Assembly (NCBI GenBank): GCA_025403435.1 | Contig: CM046345.1 | Coordinates: forward strand, 2,790,001-2,854,000 | Length of the DNA stretch: 64,000 nt | Source of the DNA: Artocarpus heterophyllus | Taxonomy: Eukaryota > Streptophyta > Magnoliopsida > Rosales > Moraceae | Direction of reading: 5' to 3' | Part shown: positions 47,882 through 58,190 of the stretch, piece by piece | Layout: each line of letters opens with the position of its first letter | How positions within the stretch are numbered: the stretch's first letter is position 1 | Program-made: the position numbers and the translations under genes | The notes under the pieces: generated by a model | The model's database searches: none | Seen by the model: only the letters and a program-made list of their open reading frames with translations | What the model was told of the DNA's origin: nothing

Positions 47882-49934
47882 TGTTAGACATGTATGCCCT
47901 AAGGAGTAAAAATGTAATAAGTTTTTGGAGATATTTTTATCAATAAAGAATTTATTCATTATTTATATGTACCAAATCTTGTCCTCTTTACGTTCATATT
48001 TATTGAATGTATATTAAGCAAACAATAGTCTGAAACTGTTGGTCTAAACCTTAAGAATTGGGCATATGATGCACAGATTATGCGGAAGACATGATTCTTA
48101 AGGTGATGGTCTAAATCGTACGATCCGCAATCGAGGAAATAAAGTTGGGCACTTTATTCATGCAAAATTGTTATGTTGTCTATATCCCTTTTGGGAGATG
48201 GTTTGTCTTGGCCATCGGAGGAGGACTCCGTGAATAGAAACATTGGCACGTTGTCATAAGTGACGATATGTTGGATCGGGACATAAAGTGAATTGATTTG
48301 GATTAATAACTCTATCTCGGCAAATCGATTTACTTTAGACAATCATTTGTGTTGTATCTTAATCCTAAGATGAATAATGGGCCCGTTGTCTTGGCTTGTG
48401 TCTTTTGATGTACCAAAGGGTGACACCCACATTTTAATAATGGTATGCATGCCGGTACGTTGGAGGCATGACTCTTGATAGCGTAGACCTGTTATTCATA
48501 GAAATGGAATCCATAGCTTCTCTTTAGGAGTAATGATATCCTCTTATATACGTTATCCTGTAATTGAAAAACTGGAGCACTTAACCATTTGGATACATAG
48601 GTGAAACCGAATAGTATACTATCATTGGATAGTAAGTTTTCTGATGGTGAGATAATGGAACGTAAGATAAAAAAAATCAGGAAGGTAAGACATAACTTGT
48701 CCTAAAGCCGATTATGGATAATCCTATGGGGATACGATATACTATGATATGTCATGGAGACTTAGCTATATGAGCTTCGTAATTCTATGTAGTTCAAGAG
48801 TGCAGCTCCAAGCTTTTAGTGGAGTAGCATTGGAGTTGATAATTATGAAATGTATATCTGGGATATTTAGTTTTGTAATTATCGAGAGCTTGAACTATGT
48901 AGGTCCATTTGGTCCCCTTTGCTAGCTCATAACATCCTGTAACAACACGGCATGCTTTTCCAATAATTGGTGACTTGTGTCAGATTTATCAGATTGGTTA
49001 AAATTTGAAAGCATTAAATAATTAATGTCTATTTATCGGTTGAATTAATTTTGTAATAAATTAATTCAAGATAAACTTGTTAAATTATTGGGATCAGATA
49101 ATTCTTATCTGTTTATCGGTTGATTTAATTTTGGATAAATTAGATCAAGACAAACTTGTAGAATTATTGGGAATTGATTTATTTTCTTAGAGATTATCTA
49201 GATAAAGTTGTTTTCATCAGATAACTTCTCTATTGGGTTATTTTTATTAAAACTGAGACTTTATCCTATAGAATCTCGGGTGGAAAATAAAAGATTCGAG
49301 AGAATTTTTATTCGGCAGTTCGGCCTGCCGATGGACGTGTTTAGCCGGCCGATGGGACTTGTTCGGCTGGCCGATGGGACCTGTTCGGCCTACCGATCAA
49401 GTGGTTCGGCCTGTCGATCAACGAAGGATAAGATCACACGCTTCCACGCGGATCTTATCAGATATTGATTCGAATTTGATTCTGATCTGAATTTTGAGAC
49501 CTAATGTGATGAGGACTGACCCTCGGACCAACCTCTATAAATAGGGAGTGATTCTCACAAATTACTTAGATCAATTGAGAGATTAAGAGAGATACTCTGG
49601 TACTAAGAATCTGCAAACTCCCTGAGAGCTTTTGTTCACAAATCACGAACACTTGTTTTAGGTTCTCTTGATTGGTTAGAAGGAGAGTCACTGGTAGAAG
49701 AGCTATACGTGTGAGCCCACACTCACTCCGGTCGTGGATAGAGAGTAGCAAAGAAGACCAGTTGGTTGAGACTCTTTTGGAACGTTACTTCTCTTCACGT
49801 TTTACGAGAGTTCTTCGGCACACAAAGGTTAGTAAGATCTTGTTAATTTATGTATATAGCATGTCAAACTTGTGTTTTGGAAATTACTTTGATATAAAAT
49901 TTTTAAAATTCCGCTGCGCACTGTTTTTCCAATA
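47882..49934 (+). repeat. Solo copia LTR inside Gypsy-3 RNase H
   Basis: 2053 bp from TGTTAGACATGTATGCCC to TTCCAATA. The perfect 5-bp duplication GCATA is at 47877-47881 and 49935-49939. No primer site or internal DNA is present. TATA box TATAAATAG at 49536-49544. The interrupted RNase H reading continues on both sides. Confidence 0.95.
49321..49416 (+). repeat. Five-unit dyad array in the solo copia LTR
   Basis: Unit starts 49321 (CGGCCTGCCG), about 49342 (worn, AGCCGGCCG), 49364 (CGGCTGGCCG), 49385 (CGGCCTACCG) and 49407 (CGGCCTGTCG). Spacings are 21, 22, 21 and 22 bp. The array ends 120 bp before the TATA box. Confidence 0.93.
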
Positions 49935-50311
49935 GCATAGGCAATGACCTTATCATTCTACATTAGCACTGCATCAAGGCCCATCTTAGATGCATCACTA
50001 TAAATTACAAACCTATTGTTCCCTTCAAGAATAGCCATGACAGGAGCTGTAGTCAACCTTTTCTTCAGTTTTTGAAAACTCTTCTCAGACGTATCTGACC
50101 ATTCAAACTTCTTTCCTTTGTGAGTGGTGCTGCTATCTTGGAAAAATCTTCCATGAATTTCTGATAATAACTAGCTAGACCTAAGAAGCTCATTATCTCA
50201 CTTGCATTCTTCGGCTTTTTCTAGTTAAGAACGGCTTCAACTTTTGCAGGATCCACCATTATTCCATCCTTTGATACAACGTGGCCCAAGAAAGATACTT
50301 TGTTAAGCCAA
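49935..50311 (-). pseudogene. Gypsy-3 RT/RNase H fragment
   Basis: The minus strand encodes [35 protein letters not shown] and DFSKIAAPL, matching Gypsy-1 residues about 790-855, then RNase H. It ends abruptly at about 50311, where LTR sequence starts. Confidence 0.88.
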
Positions 50312-50745
50312 CTTATCTTTTCAAATTAAGAAATCTTACACAAAAATCAAACCTTCTCTTTTAAAAAGTCAAACCTTCCCCAATCATGGATAAGGAAAGA
50401 GATAAAATATATGAATTATTCAGAATTTTCTCAACAAATTAATTATCAATGCCATAATTTTAGGAATTATCTGCTGATTTCTCATCAGCAGCCTTCGGCT
50501 TGCCAATTACTCAAGATCAGCCTGTCGAAGTACCACATTCAATATTACACGCAATTAAAACATTAAATATTTATCATACACACATTATAAGTGATATGAA
50601 CACCTCGAGCACATCAATTCCACGTGACTGTCACCTGTCAAAATACTCAAAATAAGATGGTCAGTAACATTATTTCATAAAGAAAATACTTAATGTCGTC
50701 AAATATCCAACATTAATCATTACATGAAAAATGGCGGATGTTATA
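50312..50745 (-). repeat. Fragment of Gypsy-3 5' LTR
   Basis: Matches 45660-46095 from CTTATCTTTTCAAATTAAG to the LTR end (ATGTTATA here). The remaining 2.5 kb of this LTR is deleted. Confidence 0.88.
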
Positions 50746-50750
50746 AGCGA

Positions 50751-53700
50751 GGCTAACTTGGCAGCTGCCTTTGATTCCAATCCCAACCCGAGGAATAGAA
50801 AAGAGCAATAGGCTAAGAATGGGAAATCTTTTATTCTTGCCAATGGCAAGGACAAGAAGAAGAAAAAGAAGAACCCATGGAATTTCAAGTGCTTTTTCTA
50901 TGGGAAGGTCAGGCACATAAAGAAGAATTGCAAGGACTTCCTTTTCCAAGGAGGTAGGTGTGATCTTTTGGTTATTGAAACTTGTTTAGTTGAGGAATCC
51001 ATTACAACGTGGGTCATTGATTCTGGAGCAACTAATCATGTTTGTGTTTCTCTATAGGGTTTAAAGAAACGAGAAGTCTGCTACATGAAGACTTCAAGCT
51101 TTGGATGGACGATGGATCCTTAGTGTTGGCTGAAGGAGTGGGTGACGTCCATCTTTATTTTGATCATTATAGGAGTTTATTTTTGAGAGATTGATTTATG
51201 TTCCTAAATTATAAAGGAATTTAATTTCTATAGCTTGTTTATTTAAAATACATGAAGACTTCACGCTTTGGATGGACGATGGATCCTTAGTGTTGGCGGA
51301 AGGAGTGGGTGGTGTCCATCTTTATTTTGATAATTATAGGAGTTTATTTTGTGAGATTAATTTATGTTCCTAAATTAAAAATAAATTTAATTTCTATAGT
51401 TTGTTTATTTAAAGACACTTGTGTAGTTTCTTTTAATAATAAAGTGGTGATTCATAAAAATAAATCTTTTATTTGTAATGAATGGATGCAAAATAGTCTA
51501 TATTTTATTAAACCTAAAATGGACTTACTGCTGAACACTGTGGTTAATGATAATAACTGTAAAAGACTTAAAACTTCTCACTCTAATAAGACTTATCTTT
51601 GGCATTCACGACTAGGTCATATTAACCTGAATAGAATTCAAATGTTGGTAAGGGATGGACCTTTAAGTCACTTAAAGGTGAAATCTACACCACAATGTAA
51701 ATCTTGTTTGGATAGTAAAATGACCAAAAGACCATTTGGATCTAAAGGCAATAGGGTCGGAAGAGTTCTAAAACTTGTGCATAATGATGTTTGCAGGCCT
51801 ATGAATATTCGGGCATAAGGAGAGCTTTAGTATTTCGTCACTTTTATTGATGATTACTCAAGGTATGGGTATGTGTACCTAATGCACAACAAAAGTGAAA
51901 CTTATGACAAGTTTAGGGAGTTTCAGGCTGATATGGAGAAGCAATTGGATATACCCATAAAGGAACTTTGATCCGATCAAGGTGGTGAATACCTTTCTGA
52001 TTAGTTCTTGGGACACTTATTAGAGAATGAGACTTTATCTCATCTAACTGCACTAGGCACCCTGTAGCAGAATGGTGTGGCTAAGAGAAGAAATAGGACT
52101 TTGTTGGACATGGTCAGGTCCATGATGAGTTATTCATCATTGCCTTTATCCTTTTAGGTATATGCACTACAAACCGCATGTTATCTTTTGAACAATGTGC
52201 CTTCAAAATCGGTTCCTAAAACTGCTCACGGGTTGTGAACGGGGAAAAAGAAATTCTTAAACCATATTTTCATATAGGGATGTCCGGCTCATGTCTTGTT
52301 TAAGGAAGCAAATAAGTCAGAAGCACGTTTGGACATTTGTGTGTTTGTAGGATATCCAAAAAAGACTAAAGGGGGTTATTTCTATAACCCAAAGGAAAAT
52401 AAAGCCGTGGTTTCAACTAATGCAATTTTCCTTGAGGAAAGTTGCATGGACGTCTTTAAGCCTCGAAGCGAAGTGGTGCTTGAGGAGTTGGCTAGTGATT
52501 CGATCACTCTAGGGGTTCTGAATGAAACCATTCCAATCAGTGTAGAAAAACCAATTGAACCTAAATAACTACCTAAAGGGCTTCGACATAGTGGGAAGAT
52601 CGGGTGTTAGCCTGAGAGCTATATGTTCAATGGTAAGGCCTTCTTGGTTGAACCGGTTGAACATGATAGGAATCTTTACACTTACGAAGTGGCTATGGAG
52701 GATGTTGATTTGAAACTCTGACAGAGGCCATGAACACAGAGATGAAGTCTATGGAGACTAATCGGGTCTGAGAACTTGTAGATCTTTTTGAAGGGGTAAA
52801 ACCCATAGGGTGTAAATGGATCTATAAGAGAAAGAGAAGAGTGGATGAAAAATTAAAAACCTATAAGGCTAGACTTATAGCTAAGAGATACACACAAAAT
52901 GAAGGAGTCGGTTATGAGGAAGCCTTTTCACCTATAACCATGCTTAAGTCCATCTGTATTCTCTTGTCTATAGCTGGCGCTCTTGACTACAAGATTTGAC
53001 AAATGGATGTGAAGACGGCTTTTCTAAATGGCTATCTTGATGAGTTCATATATATATAGAATAGCCAAACGGGTTCAAGGCTATGGGTCAAGAGGGTCAG
53101 GTTTGTAAGCAACTAAAGTCAATTTATGGACTTACGCATGCTTCTCGTTCTTGGAATATAAGATTTGATCAAGGGATTAAGACTTATGGGTTTACACAAA
53201 ATGTGGATGAACCAAATGCTTACAAACACATTAAGGATAGGAAGGTGGTTTTTCTACTACTCTATGTAGATGACATTTTGCTAATTGGCAATAACATTGG
53301 GGCGTTGTCACTGGTCAAATTATGGTTGACCAAGCAGTTTGATATAAAAGACTTAGGTGAAGCTAATTATATTCTTGTATCTAGATTTTTTGGGATAGTA
53401 AGAATTGAATGATAGCTTTATCCCATGTGGGCTACATAGATAAAATTCTCAAAAGGTATGCAATACAGGATTCTAAGAAAGTTAGGCAATCATCTAAGTC
53501 TGGAATTACTCTCTCTAAGAAAGACTCACTAAAGTCTAATGAAGAAAGAGAATACATGAAGAAGGTGTCTTATGCTTCGGTAGTAGGTAGTCTCATATAT
53601 GCCATGCTTCGCATACAATCGGATATTAGTTATGCTATCAAGATAGTAAGTCGATTTCAGTCAGATCCAGGACCAAACAACTAGGTTACAAGTAAGCATA

Positions 53701-54251
53701 TTTTCAAGTACCTGAGAAGGACTCGAGGGTATATGCTTGTGTATTCGGGTGAGGATTTAACACCTCTAGGATACACTAACACGGATTTCCAATCCTGTCT
53801 AGATTCGAGAAGATCGACTAGTGGTTTTGTGTTTACTTTGGGTGGCGGTGCCATTGTTTGGAGAAGTATCAAGCAAGATTGCATTTTGGATTCAACAATG
53901 GAAGCCGAATATGTGGCAGCTAGTGATGGTTCGAAAGAAGAAGTGTGGCTCTGTAAGTTCCTTGGGGATCTTGAGGTAGTTCCTGGTATGGATAGGGCGG
54001 TATCGCTGTATTATGATAACAGTACGGCGATAGCTAATGCTAAGGAACCAAGATTGCACAAGATGAGTGAGCACATTAATCGTAAGTCTCATGTGATAAA
54101 GTACTTCATAGAGGCCAGGCATGTTGCTGCATGCAAAAACGCATCCAAGGACAATTTAGCTGATCTATTCATGAAGACACTAACTACAAGATTTTTCGAG
54201 AGGCATGTGGAAGCTATGGGGATGCAGGACTTGTCATATTTACTCACTTAG
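50751..54251 (+). pseudogene. Copia-1 gag end and pol (protease, integrase, RT, RNase H), broken
   Basis: Resumes Gag after the insertion. The knuckle reads CFFYGKVRHIKKNC, with the second Cys changed to Tyr. Protease WVIDSGATNH keeps the catalytic Asp (51019-51021). Integrase has LWHSRLGHINLNRIQ and CKSCL (HHCC) and a broken DDE core. RT keeps YVDD (53263-53274). RNase H has RRSTSGFVF and STMEAEYVAAS. Several stops and a tandem duplication (51082-51412) destroy the frame. The last segment (53733-54251) is open to the natural stop. Confidence 0.9.
51082..51412 (+). repeat. 167-bp tandem duplication in Copia-1 pol
   Basis: TACATGAAGACTTCA at 51082 recurs at 51249. Both copies run through GGATGGACGATGGATCC and a Tyr/Phe-rich stretch to TATTTAAA. 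Copia-2 has this segment once, so the duplication occurred within Copia-1. The copies have since diverged. Confidence 0.88.
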
Positions 54252-54265
54252 TGCAAGTGGGAGAT
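54252..54265 (+). other. Polypurine tract of Copia-1
   Basis: TGCAAGTGGGAGAT between the pol stop and the 3' LTR; identical to 62140-62153 in Copia-2. Confidence 0.85.
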
Positions 54266-54527
54266 TGTTAGACATGTATGCCCTAAGGAGTAAAAATGTA
54301 AGATGTTTTTGGAGACATTTATATCATTAAAGAGTTTATTTATTATTCATATACAAAATTGTTGTCCTCTTTACATTCATATTTGTTGAATGTATGATGA
54401 GCAAACAAAAGTCTAAAATTGTTGGTTTAAACCTTTAGAATCAGGCATAAGATGGATAGATTATGCAGAAGACTCAAGTCTAAAGGTGACAGTCTAAATC
54501 ATAAGATTCGTAATCAACAGATTAAAG
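54266..54527 (+). repeat. Copia-1 3' LTR, first 262 bp
   Basis: TGTTAGACATGTATGCCC onward, cut by Copia-2 at 54528. The remainder is not in the window. The flank TAAAG (54523-54527) is the candidate duplication of Copia-2. Confidence 0.9.
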
Positions 54528-56535
54528 TGTTAGACATGTATGCCCGAAGGAGTAAAAACGTAATAAGTTTTTGGAGATATTTTTATCAATTAAAGAATTT
54601 ATTTATTGTTTATATACCAAATCTTGTCCTCTTTACATTCATATTTGTTGAATGTATGTTAAGCAAACAAAACTTTGAGACTATTGGTCTAAACCTTTAA
54701 GAATTAGGCATATGATAGACAGATTATGCAAAAGACACAATTCTTCAGGTGACGGTCTAAATCATAAGATCTGCAATCAAGGGAATAAAGTTGACCGCTT
54801 TCTTCATGTAAAGATTGTTATGTTGTCTATATCCTTATTGGGAGATGGTTTGTCTTGACCATCGGAGGTGGACTCCGTGAATAGAAACATTGGCACATTG
54901 TCATAGGTGATGATGTGTTACATCAGGACATAAAGTGAATAGATTTAGATTATTAATTCTGTCTCAAAAAATCAATTCACTTTAGACAATCATTTGTATT
55001 GTATCTTAATCTTGAGATGAATAGTGAGCCCGTTGTCTTCACTTGTGTCTTTTGATGTACCAAAGGGTGATACCCACATCTTAATAGTGGTATCCATGCC
55101 GGTACATTGGAGGCATGACTCTTGATAACGTAGACCTGTTATTCATAGATGTAGAATCCATAGCTCCTCTTTAGGAGAAGTGATATCCTCTTATATGCGT
55201 TATCCTGTAATTGGAAAACTGGAGCGCTCAACCATTTGGATACATAGGTGTAACCGAATGGTATACTGTCTTTGGATGGTAAGTTTTCTGATGGTGAGAT
55301 AATGGAACGTAAGATAAAAATAATCGAGAAGGTAAGACAGAACTTATCCTTAAGCTAGTTATGGATGATCCTATGGGGATACGATACACTATGTTATGTC
55401 ATGGAGACTTAGCTATACGGCTTCGTAATTTTATATAATTTGAGAGTGTAGCTCCAAGCTTTTAGTGGAGTAGCGTTGGAGTTGATAATTATGAAATGTA
55501 TATCTAGGATATTGGGTTTCGTAATTATCGGGAGCTTTAACTATATAAGTCTATTTGATCCCTTTGCTAGCTCACAACATCCTACAACGATACGGCGTGT
55601 TTTTCTAATAATTAGTGACTTATGTCAGATTTATTAGATTGGTTGAAATTTGAAAGAATTAAATAATTCATGTTTGTTTATTGGTTTAATTAATTTTGTG
55701 ATAAAATTAATTCAAGATAAACTTGTTGAATTTTTGGGATCGAATAATTCTTGCCTGTTTATCAGTTGATTTAATTTTGAAAAAATTAAATCAAGATAAA
55801 CTTGTAGAATTATCTGGAATTCATTTATTTTCCTAGAGATTATCTAGAAAAAGTTGATTTAATTAGATAACTTCTCTATTGGGTTATTTGAATTAAAACT
55901 AAGACTTTAGCCTATAGAATCTCGGGTGGAAAATAAATGATTCGCTGAGATCTTTTTTGGCAGTTCGGCAGGCCGAACATTCATGTTCGGCCTACCGATG
56001 AGGCAAGTTCGGCCTGTCGATGCGTGGAAAAAAGATTACATATTTTCACACAAATTTTATTAGATATTGATCCAAATTTGATTATGATTTGAATTTTTGA
56101 GACCTAATCTGATAAGGACTGACCCTAGACCCAACCTCTATAAAAAGGGAGTAAGTCGCATAAGTTATTTAGATCAATTGAGAGATTAAGAGAGATACTT
56201 TGCTGGTGAGAATCTGAAACTCGCTGAGAGCTCTTGTTCACAAATCATGAACACTAGCTTTGGGTTCTCTCAATTGGTTGGAAGGAGAGTCACTGAAGGA
56301 AAGCTATACGTGTGAGCCCACACTCACTCCAATCATGGATAGAGAATAGCAGAGAAGACTAGTTGGTTAAGGCTCTTTTGGAACGTTACTTCTCTTCACA
56401 AATTGTGCGAGTTCTTCGCCATTCAAAGGTTAGTAAGATCTGGTTAATTTATGCATATAGCATGTTAAACTTATGTTTTGGAAAATACTCTGTTAAAAAC
56501 TTTTTAAAATTTCGCTTGGTACTATTTTTCTAATA
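54528..56535 (+). repeat. Copia-2 5' LTR
   Basis: 2008 bp, TGTTAGACATGTATGCCC to TTCTAATA. TATA box TATAAAAAG at 56139-56147. Confidence 0.93.
55966..56019 (+). repeat. Three-unit dyad array in Copia-2 LTR
   Basis: CGGCAGGCCG at 55966, CGGCCTACCG at 55988 and CGGCCTGTCG at 56010; spacing 22 and 22 bp. The first unit has its AG centre in the opposite sense to the other two. The array ends 120 bp before the TATA box. Confidence 0.92.
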
Positions 56536-58190
56536 ATTGGTATCAGAGCCATAGTTTTTACATAAGTTTACGAGTTTGTAGTCATACTATATGTATAAAT
56601 TTTGTGATCTTAATCTCTCCATGCTTGAATTTAATTTTATAGAGAGTTTGCACTCTAGGTTTCTATATATTTTATATGTTGTCCTGGATTATATGGTGAA
56701 TGCTTATTAATTAATTATGGTTGATTAAATTATTATTTAATTATTTATTAATTAGTTAATTTATACCGGTTATGGTTCCTTAGAGGTTAGAATGTCTATC
56801 TAGTTTTTTCATGTAATTAGATGGCAGATTATCATTTCTATCTAGGAATTATTATTTAATTTTAAATTTGTAAGAATTTTTATAATTAAATAATCATTTG
56901 GAGAAGACGGATCTAGAAGATCGATGATTGCGCTCTTAGGTATTTCCTGAGTCTCTAATTTTATGTTTTTGCATTGTTGAAAATAAATTGATGAATTGCA
57001 TTAAAAATTGTATTTTTTGAAAACGGTGATTTCTACTCGGTTGGCATGCCAAGCCGGATGGTTTGGCATGCCGATGGTCGCAGATCGGCAAGCCGACAGC
57101 GGGGCAAAAATCGGGTTACTTTGGCAGCAGACTAAACTTATAGTTCAGCAGGCCGATCTATCGTGAATCAGCAGGCCGATCTGTGAAGATTGGCAGGCCG
57201 ATCACCCAGATCGGCTTGTCGGTAGAGAGTTGAAAATTTTTCCCAAAAAAGGTGCAGTTTTTCAATGTAGTTTTAATTTTATTTTTGGGACAATTTTGAG
57301 AGACATTAAATTTGGATATGACCGAAGAATTCAACTTGAGAATTCAAGGATACAACCTGAAGACTTGAAGATGGACATTACATGAAGAATGATACAACCT
57401 AAGAATTCAAGGATGAAGAGTCGATAATATGTTTCGATTATTCTCTTGTAATCTTTGTTTTCTATTCTCTTAGGTGGAACCATAATATTACGGTTATTAT
57501 TATTTTGCTTGTAGTTTTGCTTGATTGCTTTGCTTGTCTGCATTATAATATGATTTGCCATGTATATTGATAACATGTCATATAGAATAGGGAGTACCGC
57601 TCATATTAAAATTGCTCATGCATGTCTCTTAAAATAAAAACTTGATTTCAATAGATTGAGTGGGAGAAGGTTTTTGAAGAAAGGACCTACGGTCTCCATC
57701 GTTGGTCCATAGGAAGAACATGGTGGTCCCAACCCCTAGGAAGGGATTTCTATCATGTACCAGATTGGATCTCTGAGAGGACAATGTATTTTAGCATGAT
57801 TTATGGTTGCACACCCCTAGGTGGTGATTATAAATCATGGATAAATATTGAAACGATGGTTATACACTCACGTTAATTTTATTATTAACCTCCCCTAGGA
57901 GCTCTATTAATAAAATTAAAGGCCAAAGAAACGATTATTAATATATGTTGGATCATATGGGTCCTAGATGAAATATATTAATCAGGAGGGGATCCGTGTT
58001 CCTGATTGAATTTGGCATGATTCCCCTAGGAGCTTGTTGAATTCTGAGTTGGAAATTATCATTATAAGGTTGTGATATTTTCAAGGTTTTGACACATAAA
58101 CACATTTGTATGTTTTTACATGTTATCTTACTAAATTATTATTGTATGTTTGCTTTTGTTTGGTATATGATTCTTTATTGTAGATTAAAA
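56536..58190 (+). other. Copia-2 primer site and 1.65-kb leader
   Basis: TGGTATCAGAGCCA at 56538-56551 is the initiator-Met primer site. The leader is non-coding, with the dyad array at 57042-57221; it is homologous along its length to 40892-42548. Confidence 0.88.
57042..57221 (+). repeat. Leader dyad array of Copia-2 (seven units)
   Basis: Unit starts 57042, 57064, 57086, then 57146, 57169, 57191 and 57212. Spacings are 22, 22, 60, 23, 22 and 21. Forms include TGGCATGCCG, CGGCAAGCCG, CAGCAGGCCG, TGGCAGGCCG and CGGCTTGTCG. Flanks often extend the dyad (GATCGGC...GCCGATC). Confidence 0.88.

Larger units (their letters stand above)
43161..50745 (-). mobile_element. Gypsy-3: truncated Tekay-like chromovirus inside Copia-1 gag
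   Basis: Minus-strand element. 3' LTR 43161-46095, polypurine tract, chromodomain, integrase and RNase H debris (46096-47881), a solo copia LTR (47882-49934), RNase H and RT tail (49935-50311), then an abrupt jump into the last 430 bp of the 5' LTR (50312-50745). Gag, protease, most of RT and most of the 5' LTR are deleted. Confidence 0.9.
38978..54527 (+). mobile_element. Copia-1: decayed Angela-like Ty1/copia element, twice interrupted
   Basis: 5' LTR 38978-40891, primer site 40894, long leader, gag from about 42549, a Gypsy-3 insertion at 43161-50745, the rest of gag and pol at 50751-54251, a polypurine tract, and the first 262 bp of the 3' LTR, where Copia-2 is inserted at 54528. The left duplication candidate is ATTAG (38973-38977). 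Its own coding length is about 4.1 kb, as expected for copia. Many stops make it non-autonomous. Confidence 0.9.
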
